DNA of 22,147 nucleotides from assembly GCA_002377245.1 (NCBI GenBank), contig DFPL01000095.1, forward strand, positions 1 to 22,147, read 5' to 3'. The DNA comes from Enterobacteriaceae bacterium UBA3516. GTDB taxonomy: Bacteria > Pseudomonadota > Gammaproteobacteria > Enterobacterales > Enterobacteriaceae. Each line of letters starts with the position of its first letter. The stretch's first letter is position 1. This document shows, in pieces, positions 5,443-13,947 of this stretch. Position numbers and translations under genes: made by a program. Under the pieces are notes generated by a model. The model saw only the letters and a program-made list of their open reading frames with translations. It was not told where the DNA came from and made no database searches.

Positions 5443-7878
5443 CTATTTATTCAGCGTCACTTTTTTTGACGCACGCTTCGCTTTGGTCGCCGCGGCAATT
5501 TTTTGCGTTTTTACCGACGGTTTTTTCACGCTTTTTTCTTTCTTCGGTTTCGCAGGTTCTTTCGCTTTCCGAAATGCGCTATCAGGCTCGAAATTGACTT
5601 TCTTTCCGCTCTGACGACGTTTGCCCGAAGGCCTGGCGGCGTTGCCTTTTTTCGCGTTTTCACGTGCGGTTTTACCCACATTACGCGGGCTACGCTCGCT
5701 GGAGATCAACGAGAAGTCGATTTTACGCTCGTCCATGTTGACCGCTTCCACACGCACTTCCACTTTGTCGCCCAGACGGTAAGTCTGACCGCCCGATTCG
5801 CCAATCAGACGCTGGCCCACCTGGTCGAAGCGATAGTAGTCGTTATCCAGCGTCGAGACATGCACCAGACCGTCGATAAACAGATCGGTCAGGCGCACAA
5901 AGAAGCCAAAGCCGGTCACGCTGGCAATCACGCCAGGGAAGGTGTTGCCCACCTGATCCTGCATAAAGTCGCACTTCAGCCAGTCAGAGACTTCACGGGT
6001 CGCTTCATCCGCGCGGCGTTCGGTCATTGAACAGTGCTGGCCTAGTTGCAGCATCTCTTCCAGAGAGTAGTGCCAGCCGCCGGTCTCAGTGCTGTTGCCG
6101 GTATGCCCCTCATCCTTCGCCAGCAGATATTTGATGGCGCGGTGCAGCGACAGGTCAGGATAACGACGGATCGGCGAGGTGAAGTGCGCATAAGATTGCA
6201 GTGCCAGGCCAAAGTGACCGCGGTTTTCCGGATCATAGACCGCCTGCTTCATGGAACGCAGCAGCATGGTTTGCAGCATTTCATGATCGGGACGATCGGC
6301 GATGGACTCAAGCAGCGCGGCATAATCCGCAGGCTCCGGCTTGTTACCGCCGGGCAGTTCCAGCCCCAGTTCCGCCAGAACGGTACGGAAGGAGGTGATC
6401 GCTTCAGTGGTTGGCTTGTCGTGGATACGGAACAGCGCAGGTTCATGCTCTTTCTCAACGAAACGCGCCGCCGAGATATTCGCGAGGATCATGCACTCTT
6501 CAATCAGCTTATGGGCATCATTGCGCTGAGTTTGCTCAATGCGCTCAATACGACGCTCGGCGTTGAAGATGAACTTCGCTTCTTCGCTCTCAAAAGAGAT
6601 ACCGCCACGTTCGGCACGGGAGGCATCAAGAACTTTATAGAGGTTATGCAGCTCTTCGATATGCTTAACCAGCGGTGCGTACTGCTCACGCAGATCCTGA
6701 TCGCCTTGCAGTATATGCCAAACCTTGTTGTAGGTCAGACGGGCATGGGAGCTCATTACCGCTTCGTAGAAGGTGTAACTTGTCAGGCGGCCTTTTGCTG
6801 AAATGGTCATTTCGCAAACCATGCACAGACGGTCAACCTGCGGGTTGAGTGAGCACAGGCCGTTGGAGAGCACTTCCGGCAGCATCGGCACAACCTGGGA
6901 TGGGAAATAGACCGAGGTTCCGCGAGCACGCGCTTCGTCATCCAGCGGCGTGCCCGGACGGACGTAGTAGCTGACGTCGGCAATAGCCACCCATAAGCGC
7001 CAGCCACCGCCGCGTTTCTTCTCACAGTGAACGGCGTCGTCGAAGTCACGGGCATCTTCACCGTCGATGGTGACCAGTGGCAGTGAACGCAGATCGATGC
7101 GACCAATTTTGGCTTCTTCCGGCACCTGTTCCTTCAACCCGGAAATCTGTTGCTCAACCGCTGGCGGCCAGACATACGGAATTTCATGGGTACGCAGCGC
7201 CATATCAACGGCCATGCCGGTGCCCATGTTGTCGCCCAGTACCTCAACAATTTTACCGATGGCTTTGGTGCGACGGGTCGGGCGCTGGGTCAGTTCAACC
7301 ACCACCACAAAGCCCATACGCGCGCCCATCGTCTCTTCCGGCGGCACCAGAATGTCAAAGCTCAAGCGGCTGTCGTCAGGCACAACAAAGCCTACGCCCG
7401 CGTCGGTAAAGTAACGGCCCACAATCTGGCCCGTTTTCGGTACCAGGATGCGCACAACACGTGCTTCGCGACGGCCTTTACGGTCGGCACCCATCGGCTG
7501 AGCCAGAATCTGGTCGCCGTGCATGCACATTTTCATCTGTTCGCTGGAAAGATAGAGGTCATCTTTGCGGCCTTCGACGCGCAGGAAGCCAAAACCATCA
7601 CGGTGACCAATAACCATGCCTTTCAGCAGGTCGAGACGTTCTGGCAGGGCGTAACACTGGCGGCGGGTGAAGACCAGTTGACCATCGCGCTCCATGGCAC
7701 GCAGGCGGCGGCGCAGAGCTTCTTGCTGTTCTTCGCCTTCAATATTGAGTTCTACCGCCAGTTCTTCGCGATTGGCGGGTTTTTCACGTTTAGTGAGGTG
7801 TTCGAGGATAAATTCGCGGCTGGGGATGGGGTTAGAATATTTTTCAGCTTCGCGTTCCAGGAAAGGATCGTGTGACAT
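5443..7878 (-). CDS. rnr: Ribonuclease R
   Basis: A 3'-to-5' exoribonuclease of the RNase II/RNB family that degrades structured RNA, takes part in rRNA quality control and works with trans-translation. It has 811 residues against 813 in E. coli, with near-identical N-terminus and core. Layout: winged-helix segment about 20-80, two cold-shock domains about 85-240, RNB catalytic domain about 260-590 with the metal site DGEDARDFDDAV (272-283, catalytic Asp280), an S1 domain about 640-725 (VTGFGFFVRL onward), and a lysine-rich tail. GGAGG lies 7 bp before the ATG. It follows nsrR by 51 bp and is probably co-transcribed with it. In E. coli rlmB comes next; here a terminator and an unrelated operon do. 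Confidence 0.98.
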   Translation of the reverse strand: MSHDPFLEREAEKYSNPIPSREFILEHLTKREKPANREELAVELNIEGEEQQEALRRRLRAMERDGQLVFTRRQCYALPERLDLLKGMVIGHRDGFGFLRVEGRKDDLYLSSEQMKMCMHGDQILAQPMGADRKGRREARVVRILVPKTGQIVGRYFTDAGVGFVVPDDSRLSFDILVPPEETMGARMGFVVVVELTQRPTRRTKAIGKIVEVLGDNMGTGMAVDMALRTHEIPYVWPPAVEQQISGLKEQVPEEAKIGRIDLRSLPLVTIDGEDARDFDDAVHCEKKRGGGWRLWVAIADVSYYVRPGTPLDDEARARGTSVYFPSQVVPMLPEVLSNGLCSLNPQVDRLCMVCEMTISAKGRLTSYTFYEAVMSSHARLTYNKVWHILQGDQDLREQYAPLVKHIEELHNLYKVLDASRAERGGISFESEEAKFIFNAERRIERIEQTQRNDAHKLIEECMILANISAARFVEKEHEPALFRIHDKPTTEAITSFRTVLAELGLELPGGNKPEPADYAALLESIADRPDHEMLQTMLLRSMKQAVYDPENRGHFGLALQSYAHFTSPIRRYPDLSLHRAIKYLLAKDEGHTGNSTETGGWHYSLEEMLQLGQHCSMTERRADEATREVSDWLKCDFMQDQVGNTFPGVIASVTGFGFFVRLTDLFIDGLVHVSTLDNDYYRFDQVGQRLIGESGGQTYRLGDKVEVRVEAVNMDERKIDFSLISSERSPRNVGKTARENAKKGNAARPSGKRRQSGKKVNFEPDSAFRKAKEPAKPKKEKSVKKPSVKTQKIAAATKAKRASKKVTLNK

Positions 7879-7929
7879 AGCGGTTCCTCCGTTGTCATCT
7901 CTGGTGAAAGTCCCTTCAATGTTCAGGCT

Positions 7930-8358
7930 TTATTCTTCCACCAACAGTAATTTGTAAAGCGGTTGATTCTCTTCAACCAATTCGGCCAGCGTATAGTTAT
8001 CCAGTTCCATAAGGAAACTCTGTACGGCCTTGGAAAGCGCCAGCTTGAGACGGCAGGCGGAAGTAATATGGCAAAACGCACTGTGGCAGTTCACCAACGT
8101 AAGCGGCTCCAGGTCACGCACGACATCGCCAATGCGAATGTCTCTTGCAGGTTTACCCAGCCGAATCCCGCCGTTTTTTCCCCTGACGGCCATTACGTAG
8201 CCTTCACGACTAAGTTGGTTGATTATTTTGACCATATGATTACGGGACACACCATAAATCTCAGTGACTTCGGTGATATTCGTCATTTTCCCTTCTGGCA
8301 ATGACGCCATATAAATCAACGCACGTAATCCGTAATCCGTAAAACTCGTTAACTGCAC
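7930..8358 (-). CDS. nsrR: Nitric-oxide-sensing Rrf2-family repressor NsrR
   Basis: A transcriptional repressor that holds an Fe-S cluster and loses DNA binding when the cluster reacts with NO; it controls genes such as hmpA, ytfE and hcp. It has 142 residues against 141 in E. coli. The winged helix-turn-helix spans about residues 10-65. The three cluster cysteines are Cys91, Cys96 and Cys102 (C-x4-C-x5-C). Translation starts at GTG (8358), as in E. coli, with GAGG 5 bp upstream. An ATG two bases before it is out of frame and hits a stop after three codons. It heads the nsrR-rnr unit. No clear NsrR operator was seen upstream. Confidence 0.97.
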   Translation of the reverse strand: MQLTSFTDYGLRALIYMASLPEGKMTNITEVTEIYGVSRNHMVKIINQLSREGYVMAVRGKNGGIRLGKPARDIRIGDVVRDLEPLTLVNCHSAFCHITSACRLKLALSKAVQSFLMELDNYTLAELVEENQPLYKLLLVEE

Positions 8359-8478
8359 ATCAACCTCAGAAACAGGGGAAAAATGAGATACCCGCAGGTA
8401 TTGACTCTATTGATGATAAACCAGCCAGCAGGAATGCCGCTAATTTATTTGAATGGGAGGGGGAAAAAGCAGGAACAA

Positions 8479-8499
8479 GGGGCTTGCCTGGCAAGCCCC
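8479..8499 (-). terminator. Probable terminator of purA
   Basis: A strong GC-rich hairpin with 9-bp arms, GGGGCTTGC (8479-8487) and GCAAGCCCC (8491-8499), and a 3-base loop, 9 bp after the purA stop. On the minus strand it is followed by CTTGTTCCTGCTTTTT, a T-rich but imperfect tract. It separates purA from nsrR. Confidence 0.72.
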
Positions 8500-8508
8500 C
8501 GGTGATAA

Positions 8509-9807
8509 TTATGCGTCGAACGGGTCGCGCAGGATCATCGTTTCAGAGCGGTCCGGACCGGTAGAGATAATGTCGATCGGCACGCCAGTCAGTTCTTCAA
8601 TGCGTTTGATGTAGTCCAGCGCAGCCTGTGGCAGGCCATCACGCGTTTTCACACCAAAGGTGGTTTCAGACCAGCCCGGCATTGATTCATAAATCGGCTC
8701 AATACCTTCCCAGTTGTCGGCAGCAAGCGGAGTCGTGATGACTTCACGGCCATCCGGCATGCGGTAACCCACGCAGATTTTCACTTCTTTCAGACCATCC
8801 AGCACGTCCAGCTTGGTCAGGCAGAAACCAGACAGGGAGTTGATCTGCACCGCGCGACGAATCGCAACGATATCCAGCCAGCCCGTACGACGGCGGCGGC
8901 CAGTGGTGGCACCGAATTCGTTGCCCTGCTTGCACAGGAACTCACCGATGTCGTCAAACAGTTCAGTCGGGAACGGACCTGCACCCACGCGCGTGGAGTA
9001 GGCTTTGATGATCCCAAGAACGTAATCGACATAACGTGGACCCAGGCCGGAGCCGGTCGCCACGCCACCCGCGGTGGTGTTAGAAGAGGTCACGTACGGA
9101 TAGGTACCGTGGTCGATATCCAGCAGCGTACCCTGCGCGCCTTCAAACATGACGAAATCGCCACGCTGACGCGCCTGGTCCAGCAGATCGGAAACATCAA
9201 CAACCATCGCAGTGAGGATGTCGGCAATCGCCATCACATCGTCCAGCACTTTCTGGTAGTCAACGGCTTCTGCTTTATAGAAATTCACCAACTGGAAGTT
9301 GTGATATTCCATCACTTCTTTCAGTTTGTCAGCAAAGGTCGCTTTGTCGAACAGATCGCCAACGCGCAGACCGCGACGTGCCACTTTATCTTCATAAGCT
9401 GGCCCGATACCGCGACCGGTAGTGCCGATAGCTTTCGCACCGCGCGCTTTCTCACGTGCTACGTCCAGCGCCACGTGATAATCAAGGATCAGCGGGCAGG
9501 CTTCGGACAACAGCAGGCGTTCACGAACCGGGACACCACGGTCTTCCAGACCTTTCATCTCTTTCATCAGCGCAGCCGGGGACAGCACAACACCGTTGCC
9601 GATGATGCTGGTTACGTTTTCGCGGAGAATGCCTGATGGAATCAGATGGAGGACGGTTTTTTCACCGTTGATTACGAGAGTATGGCCTGCGTTGTGACCG
9701 CCCTGGTAGCGTACAACATATTTAGCCCGTTCAGTCAGAAGATCAACAATCTTCCCTTTACCTTCGTCACCCCATTGGGTGCCCAGTACGACGACGTTGT
9801 TACCCAT
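8509..9807 (-). CDS. purA: Adenylosuccinate synthetase
   Basis: Catalyses the first committed step from IMP to AMP: IMP + Asp + GTP gives adenylosuccinate. It acts as a homodimer in the cytoplasm. It has 432 residues, the same as E. coli, with only scattered changes. The P-loop-like GDEGKGK (13-19) carries the catalytic Asp14, and GGHNAGH carries His42. The IMP-binding segment GTTGRGIGPAYEDK, the stretch SSNTTAGG and the C-terminal STGPDR are intact. It has its own promoter region in the 102-bp gap after yjeT, with a candidate PurR site, and a terminator behind it, so it is probably a monocistronic unit. Confidence 0.99.
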   Translation of the reverse strand: MGNNVVVLGTQWGDEGKGKIVDLLTERAKYVVRYQGGHNAGHTLVINGEKTVLHLIPSGILRENVTSIIGNGVVLSPAALMKEMKGLEDRGVPVRERLLLSEACPLILDYHVALDVAREKARGAKAIGTTGRGIGPAYEDKVARRGLRVGDLFDKATFADKLKEVMEYHNFQLVNFYKAEAVDYQKVLDDVMAIADILTAMVVDVSDLLDQARQRGDFVMFEGAQGTLLDIDHGTYPYVTSSNTTAGGVATGSGLGPRYVDYVLGIIKAYSTRVGAGPFPTELFDDIGEFLCKQGNEFGATTGRRRRTGWLDIVAIRRAVQINSLSGFCLTKLDVLDGLKEVKICVGYRMPDGREVITTPLAADNWEGIEPIYESMPGWSETTFGVKTRDGLPQAALDYIKRIEELTGVPIDIISTGPDRSETMILRDPFDA

Positions 9808-9813
9808 TTTTCA

Positions 9814-9829
9814 AAATCACCGTTTGCTT
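9814..9829 (-). promoter_or_regulatory. Candidate PurR operator of purA
   Basis: On the minus strand AAGCAAACGGTGATTT matches the left half of the PurR box (ACGCAAACG) at eight of nine positions; the right half is weak. It lies between the candidate -10 and the purA ATG, a roadblock position. E. coli purA is a known PurR target, which supports the call; binding here is inferred. Confidence 0.5.
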
Positions 9830-9837
9830 AAAAATGG

Positions 9838-9846
9838 ATTCTACCA
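9838..9846 (-). promoter_or_regulatory. Candidate extended -10 promoter of purA
   Basis: On the minus strand TGGTAGAAT fits an extended -10 element (TGn plus TAGAAT), about 31 bp upstream of the purA ATG. The -35 region is poor. The start of transcription would fall just before the candidate PurR operator. Confidence 0.5.
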
Positions 9847-9909
9847 TCGGATTTTCAGATAGACAGCACTTTTTGTACCCAAATTAAGGCAAAACTGACC
9901 GCTTTTTGA

Positions 9910-10107
9910 TCAGCCAATCGTTTTCCTCAACATGTAGTAGACAACGATGCCAGCGACCACAAGTCCCCCGCCGAAGCGGCGTAAAATATTATCCGGCAGA
10001 CTACTCATCGCCGCGATCATCCGGCGCCAGGCACGCGGGTAAAGCATCGGGCCTAACCCTTCCAGGACCAAAACAAGGGCCAGCGCCAGCCAAATTGTTG
10101 CGTTCAT
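9910..10107 (-). CDS. yjeT: Small inner-membrane protein YjeT (DUF2065)
   Basis: A 65-residue membrane protein, nearly identical to E. coli YjeT and of the same length. Two hydrophobic segments are visible, about residues 4-21 and 46-60, joined by a basic loop containing YPRAWRRM and DNILRRFGGG. AAGGA lies 5 bp before the ATG. It follows the hflC terminator, so it is either transcribed by read-through or from a promoter in the short gap. In the family it sits next to hflC and purA in many proteobacteria. Its function is not known; an envelope role related to HflKC is only a guess from position. Confidence 0.92.
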   Translation of the reverse strand: MNATIWLALALVLVLEGLGPMLYPRAWRRMIAAMSSLPDNILRRFGGGLVVAGIVVYYMLRKTIG

Positions 10108-10114
10108 TTTTATC

Positions 10115-10160
10115 CTTATAAAAAGAAAACCACCGCTCTTTGAGGAGCCGGTGGTTTTTT
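10115..10160. terminator. Bidirectional-looking terminator between hflC and yjeT
   Basis: A hairpin with 9-bp arms, AAACCACCG (10127-10135) and CGGTGGTTT (10149-10157), plus inner CTC/GAG pairing. On the minus strand it is followed by TTTTCTTTTT, which would end the hfq-hflC transcript. The plus strand also carries a T7 run directly after the stem, so it could work both ways, although no plus-strand gene ends here. Confidence 0.8.
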
Positions 10161-10180
10161 TATTCTACCGTCAGGTGAAC

Positions 10181-11185
10181 TTAGCGCGTCACGGGCGTAG
10201 GCGACTTCATGTAGCGGAAGAAGTCGCTGTCCGGGCTGAGCACCATGACATCCTGATTGCTCTCGAAGCTGCTTTCATAGGCACGCAAGCTACGAATAAA
10301 GGCGTAGAAGTCCGGATCCTGGCTGAAGGCGTCAGCAAACAGTTTAGCGGCTTCTGCATCGCCTTCACCGCGCATAATGCGGCCCTGGCGCTCAGCTTCA
10401 GCTAACGTTTTGGTGACTTCGTAATCCGCTGTTGCACGCAGTTTTTCAGCTTCTTCCTGACCCTGAGAGCGGTGGCGACGGGCAACCGCTTCACGCTCAG
10501 CGCGCATACGGTTGAAGATCGCTTCCGAGACTTCAGTTGGCAGGTTGATCTGCTTGATGCGCACATCCACTACTTCAATACCCAGTGCCGCCATACTGTT
10601 CGGATTCACTACCGGGACTTTGCCGTTGGTTTCGGTTGCTACACGCTGAGCCGCTTTGGCAATGGCATCATCAGCCGCAGGTGTTGCCACTTCGCCTTCT
10701 GCACCCGAAGAACCGGAGTTCAACGCGTCACGCACTTCCAGGGTCAGACGACCACGAGAATCGGTCACGATGTCTTTCACATCCAGACGACCGATCTCAG
10801 AACGCAGACGGTCAGAGAATTTACGTTTCAGCAGTACCTCAGCCTGAGACACATCGCCACCACCGGTTGCCAGGTAGTAACGGCTGAAGTCGCTGATTCG
10901 CCACTTGATGTAGGAGTCGACGATCAGGTCTTTTTTCTCTTTCGTTACAAAACGATCAGCCTGGTTGTCCATGGTCTGGATACGGGCATCGAGTGTTTTA
11001 ACGGTTTCAATAAACGGCAGTTTGAAATGCAAACCCGGCTCGAAGACGCGTGGTTTGTTTTCGTCGTCACGCAGCACCTTGCCGAAACGCAAGGAGATGC
11101 CACGCTCGCCCTCTTTCACCACAAAAACAGAGGTGTAGAGCGCTACCAGCACGATGATGATAATCGCGATAACTGACTTACGCAT
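10181..11185 (-). CDS. hflC: HflC, SPFH/band-7 regulator of FtsH protease
   Basis: Together with HflK it forms the large HflKC cage in the inner membrane that surrounds and regulates the FtsH (HflB) protease, and so affects lambda CII stability and membrane-protein turnover. It has 334 residues, as in E. coli. One N-terminal membrane anchor spans about residues 4-22, followed by the periplasmic SPFH domain (EGERGISLRFGKVL), a long charged helical region (about 220-280) and a C-terminal segment. It starts 2 bp after the hflK stop (TAACGATG), so the two are translationally coupled, which fits equal amounts in the complex. Confidence 0.98.
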   Translation of the reverse strand: MRKSVIAIIIIVLVALYTSVFVVKEGERGISLRFGKVLRDDENKPRVFEPGLHFKLPFIETVKTLDARIQTMDNQADRFVTKEKKDLIVDSYIKWRISDFSRYYLATGGGDVSQAEVLLKRKFSDRLRSEIGRLDVKDIVTDSRGRLTLEVRDALNSGSSGAEGEVATPAADDAIAKAAQRVATETNGKVPVVNPNSMAALGIEVVDVRIKQINLPTEVSEAIFNRMRAEREAVARRHRSQGQEEAEKLRATADYEVTKTLAEAERQGRIMRGEGDAEAAKLFADAFSQDPDFYAFIRSLRAYESSFESNQDVMVLSPDSDFFRYMKSPTPVTR

Positions 11186-11187
11186 CG

Positions 11188-12453
11188 TTATTCCCCCTGA
11201 CGCTGGTAGTCGTTACGCTGCGCGTTAGCACGGCGTTGGTCCATGATGTCGCCCTGGTTAGCGGACGATGTGTTGCTTGCGCCACTTGAGCCAGAAGAGG
11301 ACGCAGGCGGCAGGCGCAGGAGATTGTTTGCGCCACTGCTGTCACTCTTTGCTGCAGGGGCGTTACCGCCTTTCAGCATCTGATCCAGCGGCAGAACCAT
11401 CAGGTTGCCGCCTTTGTCGTTCACCAGCACTTTGCGGGTGTGGCTCAGCACTTTTTCCATGGTCTCGATATAGAGACGCTCACGGGTAATCTGCGGTGCG
11501 GCTTTATACTCCGGCAAAATTTTTGCAAAGCGAGCCACTTCACCCTGCGCTTCCAGCACAGTCTGAGTTTTGTATGCGCGCGCTTCTTCCAGAATACGCT
11601 GCGCCTGACCGTTAGCACGCGGCTGCACTTCGTTGGTATAGGCTTCTGCCTCACGGATGTATTGCTGTTCGTTTTCACGTGCAGCAATGGCATCATCAAA
11701 CGCGGCTTTCACCTCTTCAGGTGGACGTGCCGCCTGGAAGTTGACGTCCAGCAGGGTGATCCCCATGTTGTATGGACGCACGGTCTCTTCCAGTTCACGC
11801 TGGGTATCGCTACGAATAACGGTACGGCCTTCGGTGAGGATACGGTCCATGGAGTATTTACCGATTACGCCACGCAGCGCGCTGTCGGTAGCCTGACGCA
11901 GGCTGTCATCAGCGCTGGTCACGCTAAAGAGATAGCGCTCTGGATCGGTCACTCGGTACTGCACGTTCATCTCTACGCGCACCACGTTCTCATCAGACGT
12001 CAGCATCACGCCGGACGCCGCCAGCTCACGAACGGACTCGACGTTTACCGCCGTCACGTTATCGATGAAAGTGGGTTTCCAGTTCAGACCAGGCTCAACC
12101 AGATGGCTGAACTTACCAAAACGCGTTACCACGCCGCGCTCGGCTTCTTTAATGGTGTAGAACCCACTGGCAGCCCAGATAATGACGGCAGCCGCCGCAA
12201 CGATGCTGACGATACGTCCGCCAATGTGGCCACGCGGGCCTGAAGGTTGTTGGCTTCCTCCGCCAGAACCGGTGCCTTTGCCACCGCCCAGGCCGCCGAG
12301 TTTTTTGCTCAGCTTACGGAAGATATCATCCAGATCAGGTGGCCCCTGATCGCGACCGCCTTTGTTTCCATTTCCCTCAGAGTTGCCGCCTGGTTTGCTG
12401 CTTCCCCACGGGTCGCGGTCTTGTCCGTTATTACCGGGCTGATTCCACGCCAT
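11188..12453 (-). CDS. hflK: HflK, SPFH/band-7 regulator of FtsH protease
   Basis: Partner of HflC in the FtsH-regulating HflKC complex. It has 421 residues against 419 in E. coli. The N-terminal cytoplasmic tail is rich in Gly, Asn and Asp (residues 1-75), then one membrane segment about 80-99, the SPFH domain beginning EAERGVVTRFGKF, a helical region, and a low-complexity Ser/Ala/Asn-rich C-terminal tail (PPASSSGSSGASNTSS). The ATG at 12453 has GGAGC 6 bp upstream. An ERIC repeat fills most of the gap before it, ending about 28 bp upstream of the start codon. Confidence 0.98.
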   Translation of the reverse strand: MAWNQPGNNGQDRDPWGSSKPGGNSEGNGNKGGRDQGPPDLDDIFRKLSKKLGGLGGGKGTGSGGGSQQPSGPRGHIGGRIVSIVAAAAVIIWAASGFYTIKEAERGVVTRFGKFSHLVEPGLNWKPTFIDNVTAVNVESVRELAASGVMLTSDENVVRVEMNVQYRVTDPERYLFSVTSADDSLRQATDSALRGVIGKYSMDRILTEGRTVIRSDTQRELEETVRPYNMGITLLDVNFQAARPPEEVKAAFDDAIAARENEQQYIREAEAYTNEVQPRANGQAQRILEEARAYKTQTVLEAQGEVARFAKILPEYKAAPQITRERLYIETMEKVLSHTRKVLVNDKGGNLMVLPLDQMLKGGNAPAAKSDSSGANNLLRLPPASSSGSSGASNTSSANQGDIMDQRRANAQRNDYQRQGE

Positions 12454-12481
12454 GTATGTGCTCCATATTTGTTATGCGGTG

Positions 12482-12609
12482 CTATACCTATGTCTTTTGT
12501 GCTGCATGTGCGTTGGCTACACCCATCAACCTCAGTCACATGGTTCACCATGCTCCTGAGGATTTCTGGGCTTGCCGCCTTCCTGCACCTCAAAATCCAA
12601 AAGGTATAG
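12482..12609. repeat. ERIC/IRU element (about 128 bp) between hflX and hflK
   Basis: The 189-bp hflX-hflK gap holds a complete Enterobacterial Repetitive Intergenic Consensus unit. It is bounded by the 8-bp inverted ends CTATACCT (12482-12489) and AGGTATAG (12602-12609). The inside carries the hallmark core: GTTGGCT, CTCAGTCA, a central palindrome CATGGT/ACCATG (12539-12552), GCTCCTGAGGATT, and GGCTTGCCGCCTTCCTGCA. The length fits the usual 126-127 bp. ERICs lie in transcribed intergenic regions and fold into long RNA stems, so the hflX-hflK-hflC message would carry one. The rest of the gap (12610-12642) has a T6 run on the minus strand but no clear hairpin of its own. Confidence 0.9.
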
Positions 12610-12642
12610 AGGCGAAAAAATCTTCAAGCCATCTCCAACCGG

Positions 12643-13923
12643 TCAGACGACGTAGTCTTCCAGTGCCGGTTCTTGTTTACAGAGGCGACGCCAGTCCACG
12701 ATCGGCATGCGCACCTGCATGCCCAGACTCCCGTCGTCCTCCATCCACTCTTTTTCGATGGCCTGAAGCTGATAAAAACGACTTCTCAGGCGCCCCTCTT
12801 TTGCCGGCAAGCGCAACGTATGTTGTGCCACCTCGCCAGACAGACGTTCAGTTAAAGCCTGAAATAACAGTGGTACGCCCACTCCGGTCTGGGCAGATAA
12901 CCAGACCCGAATCGGTTTGTTCTCTTCATCCCGGTCAATACGTGGCTCAAAATCGTCCAGCATATCGATCTTATTCATCACAAGCAGCGTCGGGATTTCA
13001 TGCGCATCGATTTCCTCGAGCACAATGTTTACGGCATCAATATTGTCCTGCAACCGCACATCAGCGGCGTCAATGACATGCAACAGCAACGTGGCCTGCC
13101 GGGTTTCCTGCAGCGTTGCTTTAAACGCGGCCACAAGATCGTGTGGCAAATGGCGGATAAACCCAACGGTATCCGCCAACACGGTTTCGCCTACGTCAGC
13201 GACATCAATACGACGCAGGGTGGGGTCCAGCGTGGCGAACAGTTGGTCCGCCGCGTACACCTGGGCCTCGGTTATCTGGTTAAACAGGGAGGATTTGCCG
13301 GCGTTGGTATAACCCACCAGCGACACCGTTGGAATATCCGCTTTCTTGCGCGAGCGGCGTCCCTGTTCTCGCTGCTTTTCCACTTTCTCAAGCCGCGAGA
13401 GGATTTGCATAATACGATTACGCAGCAAACGGCGGTCAGTTTCGAGCTGGGTTTCACCCGGGCCACGCAAACCAATCCCGCCCTTTTGTCTTTCAAGGTG
13501 GGTCCAGCCACGCACCAGGCGCGTAGCGAGATGGCGCAACTGCGCCAGCTCAACCTGCAATTTACCTTCATGGGTACGCGCACGTTGAGCAAAAATATCC
13601 AATATCAGACCTGTACGGTCGATAACCCGGCATTCGCATAACCCTTCAAGGTTACGTTCCTGGGCCGGACTCAATGCGTGATCAAATAAAACAACAGAAG
13701 CCCCTGTCGCTTTTACGGCTTCCGCAATTTCGACAGCCTTACCTTCACCTACAAAATACTTAGGGTGCGGCGCTTTACGGCTACCAGTAATCACCTGCAT
13801 TGCTTCGACACCGGCAGAAGAGACCAGAGATTCAAACTCCTGGAGGTCTTCTATGTCTTTGTCTTGCGAAAAATAGATGTGTACCAGCACCGCCTGCTCA
13901 CCGGCGTCATAACGGTCAAACAA
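12643..13923 (-). CDS. hflX: GTPase HflX, ribosome-splitting factor
   Basis: A ribosome-associated GTPase that splits stalled 70S particles, notably after heat or antibiotic stress. It has 426 residues, the same as E. coli. The N-terminal HflX domain contains the glycine-rich GGIGLRGPGETQLE (148-161). The G domain has the G1 motif GYTNAGKSS (204-212), then DTVGFI (G3) and NKID (G4). Translation starts at a TTG codon at 13923 with AGGAG 9 bp upstream; E. coli hflX, from memory, also uses a rare start. It lies 74 bp after hfq in the amiB-mutL-miaA-hfq-hflX-hflK-hflC superoperon. Confidence 0.97.
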   Translation of the reverse strand: MFDRYDAGEQAVLVHIYFSQDKDIEDLQEFESLVSSAGVEAMQVITGSRKAPHPKYFVGEGKAVEIAEAVKATGASVVLFDHALSPAQERNLEGLCECRVIDRTGLILDIFAQRARTHEGKLQVELAQLRHLATRLVRGWTHLERQKGGIGLRGPGETQLETDRRLLRNRIMQILSRLEKVEKQREQGRRSRKKADIPTVSLVGYTNAGKSSLFNQITEAQVYAADQLFATLDPTLRRIDVADVGETVLADTVGFIRHLPHDLVAAFKATLQETRQATLLLHVIDAADVRLQDNIDAVNIVLEEIDAHEIPTLLVMNKIDMLDDFEPRIDRDEENKPIRVWLSAQTGVGVPLLFQALTERLSGEVAQHTLRLPAKEGRLRSRFYQLQAIEKEWMEDDGSLGMQVRMPIVDWRRLCKQEPALEDYVV

Positions 13924-13947
13924 GCGTAAACTCTCCTAAAATACCAG

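Noticed and set aside
6046..7875. Long plus-strand reading frames opposite rnr (251 and 241 codons)
   Set aside because: They lie fully antisense to the near-identical RNase R coding sequence, have no family-like sequence and no ribosome site; they are shadows of a GC-biased gene.
12247..12609. Plus-strand frame of 120 codons across the hflK start and the ERIC
   Set aside because: Half of it is antisense to hflK and the rest is repeat DNA; nothing supports a protein.
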